From: DATFDN01 sp035685165
GTDB lineage: Bacteria; Pseudomonadota; Alphaproteobacteria; Acetobacterales; Acetobacteraceae
Assembly (NCBI GenBank): GCA_035685165.1
Contig: DASRBI010000023.1
Coordinates: 124,001 to 188,000, forward strand
Length of the DNA stretch: 64,000 nucleotides
Reading direction: 5' to 3'
The position numbers were made by a program, and so were the translations under genes. This document shows, piece after piece, positions 25,894 through 34,137 of this stretch (positions are counted from its first letter, which is position 1; every line of letters starts with the position of its first letter). A model generated the notes under the pieces. It saw nothing but the letters and a program-made list of their open reading frames with translations, did not search any database and was not told where the DNA came from.

Positions 25894-27403
25894 GGAGGGG
25901 CAGAAGCGGAGAGGCGGAGCCGGTATATTCCGGGGTGCCGGTGAAGATGCCGCGGAAATCCTTAAGCGGCGGCCCGACGACGATGCCGCGCCCGCTGAGC
26001 CGGAACTCGCGGATGCTGTGCTCGTGCCTGCCGCTGCGCTTCTTGACGACGGAGAGCGCGCGTCGCACCTCACCCGCGAATTCGAAGTAGCGCAGCATCA
26101 GCACCGCGTCGCTTAGATAGCTGAGATCGACCGGCGTCTGCATCGGGCCGACCAGGTCGTGCTGCGCGAGCACGAGCAGGGTCAGCACGCCGAGCTGGCT
26201 AAGATAGCTCAGCAGCTCGTGCATTTGCAGGATCAGGAAACGCTCGTCCGGCATTGCGCTGAGGTAGCCGTTGAGGCTGTCGATAATGATGACGCGGGCC
26301 GCGCTCTGCTCCACGTCCTTCCTGACGAGGCTCGCGAACTCGCCGGGCGAGAGCTCGGCCGGGTCGATCTGCTGGATGCGCATCAGGCCCGCCTCCACCG
26401 CCTTCTGCACCGGGAGCCCGAGCGCGGCGGAGCGGGTGATGATGGTCGCCTCGCCTTCGTCGAAGGCGTACAGCACCGCGTGCTCGCTCCGACCGGCGGC
26501 GGCGACGGCATAGGTGAGCGCCAATGAGGATTTGCCGACACCCGCCGCGCCGAGCACGAGCACGCTCGTGCCGGGGTCGAGGCCGCCGCCGACGATGGCG
26601 TCGAGACCGGCATTGCCGCTGAGCACGGCGTCGGCGGGGAAGGCGCGGTGATGCTCGGCGGCGACAAGCCGGGGGTAGATCGCGAGCCCGCCGGTTTTGA
26701 TGGCGAAGTCGTGATAGCCGTGGCGGAACGGCATCCCGCGCATCTTGATGACGCGCAGCCGCCGCCGCTCGCCGCCGTAATCCACCGCGATCTGCTCGAG
26801 ATTAATGATGCCGTGGACGATCGAATGAAGCTGCAGCTCGTCGCTCTGCGAGGACATGTCATCGAGCATCAGGACCGTGCAGGAACGGCCGGTGAAGAAG
26901 TGCTTGAGCGCCAGGATCTGGCGGCGGTAGCGCAGCGAGTTCTGCGCCAGGAGGCGCAGTTCCGAGAGGCTGTCGAACACGATGCGCGCGGGGTTGAGCG
27001 CGATGACCCGCTCGAACACGAGTTCGGTGGTTTCGCCGAGCTCCACCTCGGCGGGGTGGAAGATGGTCAGTTCCCGGTTGGGGTCGAGGCTCGCTTCGGG
27101 CGGCACGAGCTCGAAGACGTTGATGCGGTCGAGCGACCAGCCGTGGCGCTGCGCGACCAGGCGCAGTTCCCGCTCGGTCTCCGACAGCGAGATGTAGAGC
27201 GTGGTTTCGCCCCGGCTTGCGCCCTCGAGGAGGAACTGGAGCGCGAGCGTCGTTTTGCCGGTGCCGGGGCGGCCTTCGCAGAGATAGAGCCGCTCGGCGT
27301 CGAACCCGCCGCCGAGGATGTCGTCGAGTCCCTCGCTGCCGGTGGAGACGCGCGGCGGATCCTTGTCGGTGATGCGGTCCCCGCTCCGGGTCTCGGCCAT
27401 CAT
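25874..27403 (-). CDS. KaiC-like double-RecA ATPase
   Basis: A 509-residue protein with the two-domain architecture of cyanobacterial KaiC. The first domain has Walker A EGRPGTGKTT (residues 43-52), the second GAAGVGKSS near residue 290, and the ending RALSVVKKRSGRHEHSIREF matches the KaiC C-terminal region. Comparing the CII phosphosite region, the Synechococcus S431/T432 pair aligns with Ser-Tyr (DLSYLSD) and T426 with Thr, so autophosphorylation on Ser is possible while the Thr site is lost. No kaiA or kaiB is in the window. The overlapping hybrid kinase suggests a stress or light signalling module, as reported for KaiC homologues in other proteobacteria. It starts with tandem ATGs (27403 or 27400). 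Confidence 0.88.
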   Translation of the reverse strand: MMAETRSGDRITDKDPPRVSTGSEGLDDILGGGFDAERLYLCEGRPGTGKTTLALQFLLEGASRGETTLYISLSETERELRLVAQRHGWSLDRINVFELVPPEASLDPNRELTIFHPAEVELGETTELVFERVIALNPARIVFDSLSELRLLAQNSLRYRRQILALKHFFTGRSCTVLMLDDMSSQSDELQLHSIVHGIINLEQIAVDYGGERRRLRVIKMRGMPFRHGYHDFAIKTGGLAIYPRLVAAEHHRAFPADAVLSGNAGLDAIVGGGLDPGTSVLVLGAAGVGKSSLALTYAVAAAGRSEHAVLYAFDEGEATIITRSAALGLPVQKAVEAGLMRIQQIDPAELSPGEFASLVRKDVEQSAARVIIIDSLNGYLSAMPDERFLILQMHELLSYLSQLGVLTLLVLAQHDLVGPMQTPVDLSYLSDAVLMLRYFEFAGEVRRALSVVKKRSGRHEHSIREFRLSGRGIVVGPPLKDFRGIFTGTPEYTGSASPLLPLHESDFL

Positions 27404-27710
27404 TACAACCCCATGCGCTGCCCCGGGGCCGGCGGAGGTGGGACGGCTGCGATCGGGTAATGGCCAGCATAGAGCGGAACGTGTCCATGCCGAATTCGGC
27501 TCGGCCCGCGAGCCTCCCGGCTTCGTGACTCAGGGGCAGGCCGCTCGAACCCCCGACGCTGCCCGCAAGGCATCGCAAGGGCAGGGGGCGCGCCTTCGCA
27601 GCGTGGACCCGGCGGAGAGGGGTCGGACGAACGTTGCGCTTCCGCAATCCCATTGCGAATGGGGCGCTGGAGTGGCACCATCAAAGCAAACCGCTCCGCG
27701 CTGAAAGGGA
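27404..27710. other. 307-bp divergent intergenic region
   Basis: This gap separates the divergent KaiC-like and YfhO-like genes and should hold promoters for both. I see no convincing -35/-10 pair, palindrome or RNA gene. The last 100 bp become A-rich (GGGAATGGGAAGAGGCGAAAA) leading into the next gene. Confidence 0.4.
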
Positions 27711-29990
27711 ATGGGAAGAGGCGAAAAATTGCAGGGCAGAATCCTGGATTGGTGCCGACGGCGGCACCGGATTCCGACGGCTCCTCTCTTCTGGCTCATC
27801 GGCCTTCCCGTTCTTAGCTCATTGCCGCACGTGATCGGACTGATCAAATCCGATCCGCGGTTCCATGCGGCGGCGCTGTCTCTGACCCACCATGGCGCCG
27901 GGCTGAGCGGCAACAGTGTCCCCGTGCTGGATTTCAACGACGGCTGGCAGACGCAGGCGCTTGGGCACCTCGCCGCATCGGACTGGCTGCATTTCGTCGT
28001 CCCCTGGTGGAACCCCTATTCCGGGATCGGGCTCCCGCTGGCTGCGGAATACCAGCCGGGCGGGTTCTTCCCCCTGACGCTGCTCCTGCTGCTGCCGAAC
28101 GGCGTGGCTTTGGAGCATATGTGTTTGCAGATCGTCGCGAGCACCGGAACGTTCCTGCTGCTGCGCGGGCTCGGAACCGGCCGGCTGGCGGCAACCGTCG
28201 CCGGACTGCTCTTTGCGTTCAGTGGCACACTCGCCTGGTTCCATCACGCGCCCTCGCTGCCGATCGCGTTCCTGCCGTGGCAGCTCGTTGCGGTAGAGCG
28301 GATCGCCGCCGGCGCGCGGTTCGGCTGGGGCTGGCTCGCCATCTCGATGGGTCTCGGCATCGCCGCTGCCTTTCCCGAGGTCGCTTATATCGACGGTTTG
28401 CTGGTCTTTTGCTGGGCCGTGCTCCGGCTCGCGCAGGCCGCGCCCGCGCAGCGCCCGGTGCTGATCTGCCAGCTCGTCGGCGGTGGCCTCGCCGCGCTCG
28501 CGCTCAACGCGCCCCAGCTCCTGTCGTTCTTCGAGTTCCTCGGCATCGCGGACATCGACGGACATCGTGCGGCGTTCGCGCATTTGTCGCTTCCGTTGAT
28601 CGCGATCGTGCCGATGTTCGTGGCGCCATATGCGTTCGGCCCGCTGCATGCATATCTTTTCGCGTGGCCGAAGCTTTTTGTCATTGCGGGGACAACGGCG
28701 GGGTTTGTCGGTCTATCGACAATCGGGGCGGCGTGCATCGGGCTGAGCCGGAGGTCGCGCGGCATCGAGTGGCTGCTTCTGGCCTGGATCGCCGTCACCC
28801 TCGCCAAATCGTTCGGGCTCCCCCTCGTCACGGACTTGCTGAACCTCGTGCCGGGCGTGCCGCAGAGCGCGTTCCTCGTCTACGCCTGTCCGTCCTGGGA
28901 GTTCGCCTTTGCCGTACTCGCGGGGTTCGGGGTCGAGCAGGTTCGGCAGGGCAGGGTGCCCCGCTACCTATGGCTGTCCACCGTCGTCGTCGGTACGCTG
29001 TTGTTCTCATCGGCGATCGCGGTCGGGGTGCACGAGCGCACGCCCCTTACCGAACCCGGGCTCAATGTTTGGTACATCGTCTGCCTAATATGGGCCATCT
29101 CGGTTTTCGGATTGTTCCTGTGGACAGCACGACAGGGACGCTTGCGGTTGATGGTCGTCTTATTGGTCGGGGATGCTATGATCCTTGCCGACCTCCCGGC
29201 GCTCGCCAACCCGACCCGCGCGACGCTCGACCTGCCGGCAGTTGAATTTCTGAAATCGCATCTTGGGCTGAACCGGTTCTATACGCTCGGTCCGATTGCT
29301 CCGAACTACGGAGCGTTCTTTCGCATCGCTTCGATCAACTACAATTACCTTCCGGCTCCGCAAGTCTGGACGACATGGGTGCCGTCACATCTTGACTCGC
29401 AGGCCAACACGATCATCTTCGACGGCACCCCCGGACCCCGCCACGCCAGCATGCCGACGCCGTTGCAGGAATTGCAGCGCAACCTGGCCAACTACCGATG
29501 GCTCGGCGTCGAATATGTGGTTGTACCTAAGTGGCTCCACGCTCAGCCCGATTCGAGGCTCGTCCGTCGTTATCAAGACCGGATGCTGTCGATTTACGAA
29601 GTGCCGGACCCCGCCCCATATTTTGAGGTGATTGGCGGTGACTGCGCGGGGCCGGCGCCGCTATCGCGGACCGATGTGCGGCTTTCGTGCCGCACGCCGG
29701 CGACCTTGCTGCGCCGCGAGCTGTTCTTTCCGGGCTGGTCGGCCGAGGTCAACGGGCGGCCGGCCCCTGTGCAGCCTTACGCCGAACTCTTTCAGGCCGT
29801 TTCGGTGCCGGCGGGCGAGAGCACGGTCCGCTTCACCTATGCGCCGCCGAATATCCTGTGGGCGTGGGCGGCGCTGGCGGTTGCTGCGCTGGCGCTTCTG
29901 TGGGACGGGCTACGCGCCATCCGCGCCGGCGCCGGCCGCATCCGACCCTTGCGCGGCGGGGCGGGTGACGGAAGGGTGCGGGCTGAGTGA
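27711..29990 (+). CDS. YfhO-like multi-pass membrane protein, probable GT-C glycosyltransferase
   Basis: A 759-residue protein with about 12 transmembrane helices through residue 505 and a soluble region (510-715), then a final helix (ILWAWAALAVAALALLWDGL). The first extracytoplasmic loop FNDGWQTQALGHLAASDWLHF and PWWNPYSGIGLPLAAEYQPG match the YfhO pattern, in which lipid-linked sugars are used for glycosylating teichoic acids or other surface polymers. The late segment LLRRELFFPGWSAEVNGRPA and VSVPAGESTVRFTYAP is the standard YfhO C-terminal region. Base composition through much of the gene is noticeably less GC-rich than its neighbours, hinting at transfer. It has no glycan cluster around it. 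Role inferred from family only. Confidence 0.75.
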   Translation: MGRGEKLQGRILDWCRRRHRIPTAPLFWLIGLPVLSSLPHVIGLIKSDPRFHAAALSLTHHGAGLSGNSVPVLDFNDGWQTQALGHLAASDWLHFVVPWWNPYSGIGLPLAAEYQPGGFFPLTLLLLLPNGVALEHMCLQIVASTGTFLLLRGLGTGRLAATVAGLLFAFSGTLAWFHHAPSLPIAFLPWQLVAVERIAAGARFGWGWLAISMGLGIAAAFPEVAYIDGLLVFCWAVLRLAQAAPAQRPVLICQLVGGGLAALALNAPQLLSFFEFLGIADIDGHRAAFAHLSLPLIAIVPMFVAPYAFGPLHAYLFAWPKLFVIAGTTAGFVGLSTIGAACIGLSRRSRGIEWLLLAWIAVTLAKSFGLPLVTDLLNLVPGVPQSAFLVYACPSWEFAFAVLAGFGVEQVRQGRVPRYLWLSTVVVGTLLFSSAIAVGVHERTPLTEPGLNVWYIVCLIWAISVFGLFLWTARQGRLRLMVVLLVGDAMILADLPALANPTRATLDLPAVEFLKSHLGLNRFYTLGPIAPNYGAFFRIASINYNYLPAPQVWTTWVPSHLDSQANTIIFDGTPGPRHASMPTPLQELQRNLANYRWLGVEYVVVPKWLHAQPDSRLVRRYQDRMLSIYEVPDPAPYFEVIGGDCAGPAPLSRTDVRLSCRTPATLLRRELFFPGWSAEVNGRPAPVQPYAELFQAVSVPAGESTVRFTYAPPNILWAWAALAVAALALLWDGLRAIRAGAGRIRPLRGGAGDGRVRAE

Positions 29991-30004
29991 GCGGAGGCGG
30001 AGCG

Positions 30005-30766
30005 ATGGAAGTCGAATGGCGCAAGCTGCGGGCCGACGAGTTGCGGGCGGCGGCGAAGCAGGATGCGATCGTGATCCTGCCGGTCGCCTCGATCGAGCAG
30101 CACGGGCCGCATCTGCCGGTGGAAACCGACACGATGATCGGCGAGGCGGTGGCGATCGGGACCGCGCGGGAGCTGGAGAAGCGCGGGCAGCGCGCGCTCG
30201 TGCTGCCGGTGCTGTGGACGGGGCTTTCCGAGCATCACATGCCGTTCGGCGGCACGATCACGCTCGGGTTGCCGGCATTCGCGGCGGTGATCGAGGATAT
30301 TTGCCGTTCGATCGGGCGGCACGGATTCCGCCGCATCGGCCTCTCCAACTCGCACGGCGGCAACGAGAACGCGCTGAAGACGATCACCGACGAGCTAACG
30401 ATCAAGCTGCGTATCCCGATCGTGCACTTCACTTACGTCTATGGCGCGGCCACGCAGATCGCCGGCCTGCTGACGACGCAGACGGGCATTCGCCATGCGT
30501 GCGAGGGCGAGACGGCGATGATGCTGGCGCTGCGGCCGGAGCTGGTGGCGAAGGAGCGGATTCCGGCGCGCTCCAACACGCCATCCGAGAGCGGCGCGGG
30601 CGTCCATCGCTGGCGCAGCTTCGCGGTGCGGACCGAAACCGGCGTGATCGGCAATCCCGATGCGGCGACGGCCGAGCAGGGGCAGAAGATGCTGGCGGCG
30701 ATCGCCGAGGCATTGGCGGAGAAGCTCGCCGATCCGGCGCTGTGGGAGGCGGCGATTTTTCCGTGA
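30005..30766 (+). CDS. Creatininase-family metal-dependent amidohydrolase
   Basis: A 253-residue hydrolase of the creatininase superfamily, whose members open cyclic amides (creatinine) or deformylate (MftE, ArfB) with a binuclear metal site. Likely ligands are visible: Glu and His in SIEQHGPHLP, Asp in VETDTM, His in SNSHGGNENAL and Glu in ACEGETAMML. The ATG at 30005 has GGAGG upstream; a GTG at 29987 overlapping the previous stop is less likely. A B-type palindrome separates it by 76 nt from a two-subunit molybdenum hydroxylase on the same strand. Hydroxylation of an N-heterocycle to a lactam followed by ring opening would fit the pairing; this is inference. Confidence 0.85.
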   Translation: MEVEWRKLRADELRAAAKQDAIVILPVASIEQHGPHLPVETDTMIGEAVAIGTARELEKRGQRALVLPVLWTGLSEHHMPFGGTITLGLPAFAAVIEDICRSIGRHGFRRIGLSNSHGGNENALKTITDELTIKLRIPIVHFTYVYGAATQIAGLLTTQTGIRHACEGETAMMLALRPELVAKERIPARSNTPSESGAGVHRWRSFAVRTETGVIGNPDAATAEQGQKMLAAIAEALAEKLADPALWEAAIFP

Positions 30767-30797
30767 GGGGTCGTTCTGTCCCCCACCTCACCCCAAC

Positions 30798-30823
30798 CCT
30801 CGCCGCCCGCTGGGGCGGAGAGG
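30798..30823. repeat. Palindromic repeat, family B, copy 3
   Basis: CCTCGCCGCCC and GGGGCGGAGAGG form imperfect arms around a short loop, in the gap between the creatininase and 2Fe-2S genes, which run in the same direction. A short T-rich stretch follows (CATTT). Confidence 0.55.
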
Positions 30824-30842
30824 CGACATTTGGAATCGGCTG

Positions 30843-31298
30843 ATGAATCTCACAGTGAACGGCAAGACCGTCGCCATCGCCGACGATCCCGCCACGCCGC
30901 TGCTCGATGTGCTGCGGAACACGCTCGGGCTGAAAGGGTCGCGCTACGGGTGCGGGCTCGAGCAATGCGGGGCGTGCATGGTGCTGATCGACGGCGCGCC
31001 CGAATTCTCCTGCGTGCGCGAGGTGGGCACGCTCGCGGGGCGCGACATACGCACCGTGGAAAGCCTTCGCGAGCATAAAGTGATCGCGGCCTTCCTCGCC
31101 GAGCAGGCGGGGCAGTGCGGCTATTGCCTGTCGGGGATCGTGGTGAGCGCCGCGGCGCTGCTGGCGCGCAACAAGGACCCGAGCCGCGCCGAGATCGCCG
31201 CCGCGCTCGATCGCAATCTCTGCCGCTGCGGGGCGCATCCGCGCATCATCCGCGCGGTCGAGCGCGCGGCGGCGGCGATGGAAGGAAGCCGCGCATGA
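30843..31298 (+). CDS. 2Fe-2S subunit of a two-subunit molybdenum hydroxylase (IorA/NicA-like)
   Basis: A 151-residue electron-transfer subunit. The plant-type 2Fe-2S cluster motif is GCGLEQCGACMV; the second, deeply buried cluster is coordinated by QCGYCLSGIV and NLCRCGAHPRI. This spacing is that of isoquinoline 1-oxidoreductase alpha and nicotinate dehydrogenase small subunits. The ATG at 30843 gives the usual N-terminus (MNLTVNGKTVAIADDPATPL). Its stop overlaps the large-subunit start by 4 nt. No FAD subunit follows, as is normal for this two-subunit class, which passes electrons to a cytochrome or other acceptor. Confidence 0.9.
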   Translation: MNLTVNGKTVAIADDPATPLLDVLRNTLGLKGSRYGCGLEQCGACMVLIDGAPEFSCVREVGTLAGRDIRTVESLREHKVIAAFLAEQAGQCGYCLSGIVVSAAALLARNKDPSRAEIAAALDRNLCRCGAHPRIIRAVERAAAAMEGSRA

Positions 31299-33409
31299 GC
31301 GACGCGCCGCTGCCCCTATCCGTCGCCAACAACCCGAGCCCGGCGCGCTGGCTGCGCTTCGAGGCGCCGGGCGTCGTGCATCTGTCGGTCGGCAAGGTGG
31401 AGATCGGCCAGGGCGTGCTGACCGCGCTGACGCAGATCGCCGCCGAGGAATTGGATGTGCCGGCGGGCGCGGTGCGGATCCTTTCGGGCGATACCGACAA
31501 TGCGCCCGACGAGGGCTCCACCAGCTCGAGCCTGTCGATCGAGGTCTCGGGCGCGTCGGTGCGGCTGATCTCCGCCGAGGTGCGGGCGCGGTTCCTGCAA
31601 AGGCTCGCGCTGCGGCTGAATTGCGCGCCCGAGGAACTGTCGGTCAGTGCGGGCGCGTTCCTCCGCGCCGGCGCGCCGACCGGGCAGGATTATTGGAGTC
31701 TCGCGCCGGAGGTCGATCTCGCCGCGCCGGCGACCGGGCGCGCGCCGCGCAAGCCGCTCGCCGCCTATTCGGTGGTCGGGCGCAACCTGCCGCGCATCGA
31801 CCTGCCGGCGAAACTCACGGGTGCTGCGTTCATCCACGACATGGCGCCGCCCGGGATGCTGCACGCGCGCACGCTGCGCCAGCCCTGCCGCGGCGCGCGG
31901 CTCGCTGCGCTCGACGAGGCGGCCATCAAGCGGGCGGCGAAGGGCGAGGTGCGGATCGTCCGCAAGGGCGATTTCGTCGCCTTCGTGGCTGAGAACGAAA
32001 CCGTTGCGCAGCGCGCCGCCGTCGCCGCGCCCGCGCATGCGCGCTGGGAGAATGTCGCCGCGATCCCGCCGGGCGCGGACGAGGCGCAATGGCTGGTCGG
32101 GCAGAAGGCGATCACGCGCGAATTGGGCGATCCGCTGACGGCGGCGCAAGGCGAGGTGGTGGAGGCCATGTACTCGCGCAACTATGTCGCGCACGCCTCG
32201 CTCGGGCCTTCCTGCGCGGTGGCGGAGGAGCGCGACGGGCACCTGACCGTTTGGACGCACTCGCAGGCGGTTTATCCGCTGCGGACCTCGCTTTCCAACG
32301 TGCTGGGGCGGGGGATCGAGACGATCTCGGTACGGCACGCGCAAGGCGCCGGCTGCTATGGCCACAATGGCGCCGACGACGCGGCGCTGGATGCGGCGCT
32401 GGTGGCCGAGCTCGTGCCGGGACGGCCGATCCGGCTGCAATGGCGGCGCGAGGAGGAATTCGCCTTCGAGCCGGTCGGCACGGCGCAGGTTATGCGGCTC
32501 CGCGCGGTGGTGGATTCGCGCGGGCGGCCCGTCGATTGGACGGCGGAGATTTGGGCCGGCTCGCACGTCACGCGTCCGGCGCTCGGCGGCAACATGCTGG
32601 CGCACGAAGCATTGCCGACGCCGCCGCCCGATCCGCGCCCGATGGACCCGCCCGAGGCCGCGGGCGGCGGCGGCACGCGCAACGCCTTTCCGCTCTACGC
32701 GGTCGGGGCGAAGCGGATCGTGCACCATCTGGTGGAACGGATGCCGGTGCGGACTTCGGCGCTGCGAAGCCTCGGCGGCATGGCCAATATCTTCGCGCTG
32801 GAGTGTTTCCTGGACGAGCTGGCCGAGCGTGCGGGCGCCGATCCGGTTGCGTACCGGCTGACGCTGATGGAGGACGCGCGGGCGGCGGCGGTGATCGCGC
32901 GCGCCGCCGAAATGGCGGAGTGGACCAGGCGGCGCGGACCGGCCGGCACAGGCCGGGGGATCGGGATCGGTTTCGGGCAATACAAAAACCGCTCGGCCTA
33001 CGCCGCGGTGGTGGCGGAGGTCGAGGTGGAGCAGGAGGTGCGGCTCGCACGCGTGTGGTGCGCCGCCGACGGCGGGTTGGTGATCGCGCCCGACGGCGCG
33101 CGCAACCAGGTGGAAGGCGGCATCGTGCAGGCGGCGAGCTTCGCCTTGAAGGAGCAGGTGCGGTTCGGCGAGACCGGGATCGCGAGCTGCGACTGGGACG
33201 CCTATCCGATCCTGCGTTTCTCCGAGGTGCCGGAGATCACGACGGAACTGATCGGGCCGCCGGGGGCGCCCTCGCTCGGCATGGGCGAGTGCACGATGGG
33301 CCCGACGGCGGCGGCGATCGGCAACGCGGTGGCGCACGCGCTCGGCGTACGGCTGCGCGCGCTGCCGCTGACGCGGGAGCGGATCGCGGCGGCGCTGGGG
33401 GCTGGATGA
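31295..33409 (+). CDS. Molybdopterin-binding large subunit of a two-subunit molybdenum hydroxylase (IorB-like)
   Basis: A 704-residue catalytic subunit binding the molybdenum-cytosine-dinucleotide cofactor. It starts like isoquinoline oxidoreductase beta (LRFEAPGVVHLSVGKVEIGQ; ILSGDTDNAPDEGSTSSS), has the middle domain VVGRNLPRIDLPAKLTGAAF, and near the end LGMGECTMGPTAAAIGNA, where Glu665 is the expected catalytic base. No Tat signal is seen and there is no C-terminal cytochrome domain. At 704 residues it is slightly short for IorB. Substrate is unknown, probably an N-heteroaromatic. The start overlaps the 2Fe-2S gene (ATGA), and the two form one transcription unit. Confidence 0.87.
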   Translation: MSDAPLPLSVANNPSPARWLRFEAPGVVHLSVGKVEIGQGVLTALTQIAAEELDVPAGAVRILSGDTDNAPDEGSTSSSLSIEVSGASVRLISAEVRARFLQRLALRLNCAPEELSVSAGAFLRAGAPTGQDYWSLAPEVDLAAPATGRAPRKPLAAYSVVGRNLPRIDLPAKLTGAAFIHDMAPPGMLHARTLRQPCRGARLAALDEAAIKRAAKGEVRIVRKGDFVAFVAENETVAQRAAVAAPAHARWENVAAIPPGADEAQWLVGQKAITRELGDPLTAAQGEVVEAMYSRNYVAHASLGPSCAVAEERDGHLTVWTHSQAVYPLRTSLSNVLGRGIETISVRHAQGAGCYGHNGADDAALDAALVAELVPGRPIRLQWRREEEFAFEPVGTAQVMRLRAVVDSRGRPVDWTAEIWAGSHVTRPALGGNMLAHEALPTPPPDPRPMDPPEAAGGGGTRNAFPLYAVGAKRIVHHLVERMPVRTSALRSLGGMANIFALECFLDELAERAGADPVAYRLTLMEDARAAAVIARAAEMAEWTRRRGPAGTGRGIGIGFGQYKNRSAYAAVVAEVEVEQEVRLARVWCAADGGLVIAPDGARNQVEGGIVQAASFALKEQVRFGETGIASCDWDAYPILRFSEVPEITTELIGPPGAPSLGMGECTMGPTAAAIGNAVAHALGVRLRALPLTRERIAAALGAG

Positions 33410-33559
33410 GAAGGGTGTTATCCCTTCCCGCAGGTTTTCACCGTCGTGCTCGGCGAAGGACCCGCATCCACGTCTTTGCTTGCGTGTAAAAAAATCGCGC
33501 CTGGCCGGCCGATCCCCGCGTATCCCGGAGACGGCCATGAAGATTGAAGAAGTCAGTCG

Positions 33560-33877
33560 TCAAGTGCGCGAAACCGGACCGGTCTCGGGTTCCTCGCCGC
33601 GACCGTGCGCTTCCAGTTCCGCGGCCAGGGCGTCGAGTTCGACCGCCGTTTCCAGCAGCCTGTTCCGATCCGCCGCGATGAGCAACTCCTGGGCCAGCCG
33701 GCGCGCGCGGGCGGCCTGCTCCCGAAGGCGGAGAGGTGAGTCCCGCAAACTTGGGGGCACGCTGGAATCTGATCTCGGCACGACTGGAGTTTCCCGGATG
33801 ACTGGCGAGATAGACATGCACCGCATGTTGGACAATCCCGGATTCCGCTTGCCGCCGCGGGCACTTTTGTAAGTCAT
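33560..33877 (-). CDS. Small helical protein of unknown function
   Basis: The last ~65 codons read like a genuine coiled helical protein: LRLREQAARARRLAQELL, then AADRNRLLETAVELDALAA and a charged tail ending GPVSRT. Many alphaproteobacteria encode short proteins of this kind (R.RA...R.LA....D...R..L...A.E...LA..LE). The start is uncertain: ATG 33877 is given, but ATG 33826, ATG 33817 and GTG 33760 are in frame and none has a strong ribosome-binding site. Residues upstream of the helical part carry no family signal. It is isolated in a 730-bp gap between plus-strand genes; the rest of that gap (33410-33559 and 33878-34137) shows nothing I can name. Confidence 0.45.
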   Translation of the reverse strand: MTYKSARGGKRNPGLSNMRCMSISPVIRETPVVPRSDSSVPPSLRDSPLRLREQAARARRLAQELLIAADRNRLLETAVELDALAAELEAHGRGEEPETGPVSRT

Positions 33878-34137
33878 CGCTTTGCGACTCGTGCTGCGTG
33901 TGCCGGCGTGATCGTGGATCCACGCGAGGAATTTTCTTGCGAAAGACGAAATGCGGCACACTATCCTGCCTTGAATTGGCTATGCTTGTGCTTGGAATGG
34001 AGCGATCGATTGCTGCGCGCATAATCGTACGTCCGCCGCCGCACGATCAATTGATGGGGACTTCTCGCGCGACAACGCCTGTTTCCCTCGCCGGCGCGTC
34101 GGGATAGGTCGGTCCGCACGGGAGCGGCGGATCGCGG

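Noticed and set aside
24217..27403. Circadian clock operon
   Set aside because: KaiA and KaiB are missing, and the Thr432 equivalent is Tyr; a signalling role is more likely than a clock.
33480..33872. A 130-codon plus-strand frame in the gap after the molybdenum hydroxylase
   Set aside because: Ser/Arg-rich sequence antisense to a minus-strand frame that has a plausible helical protein; no family signal.
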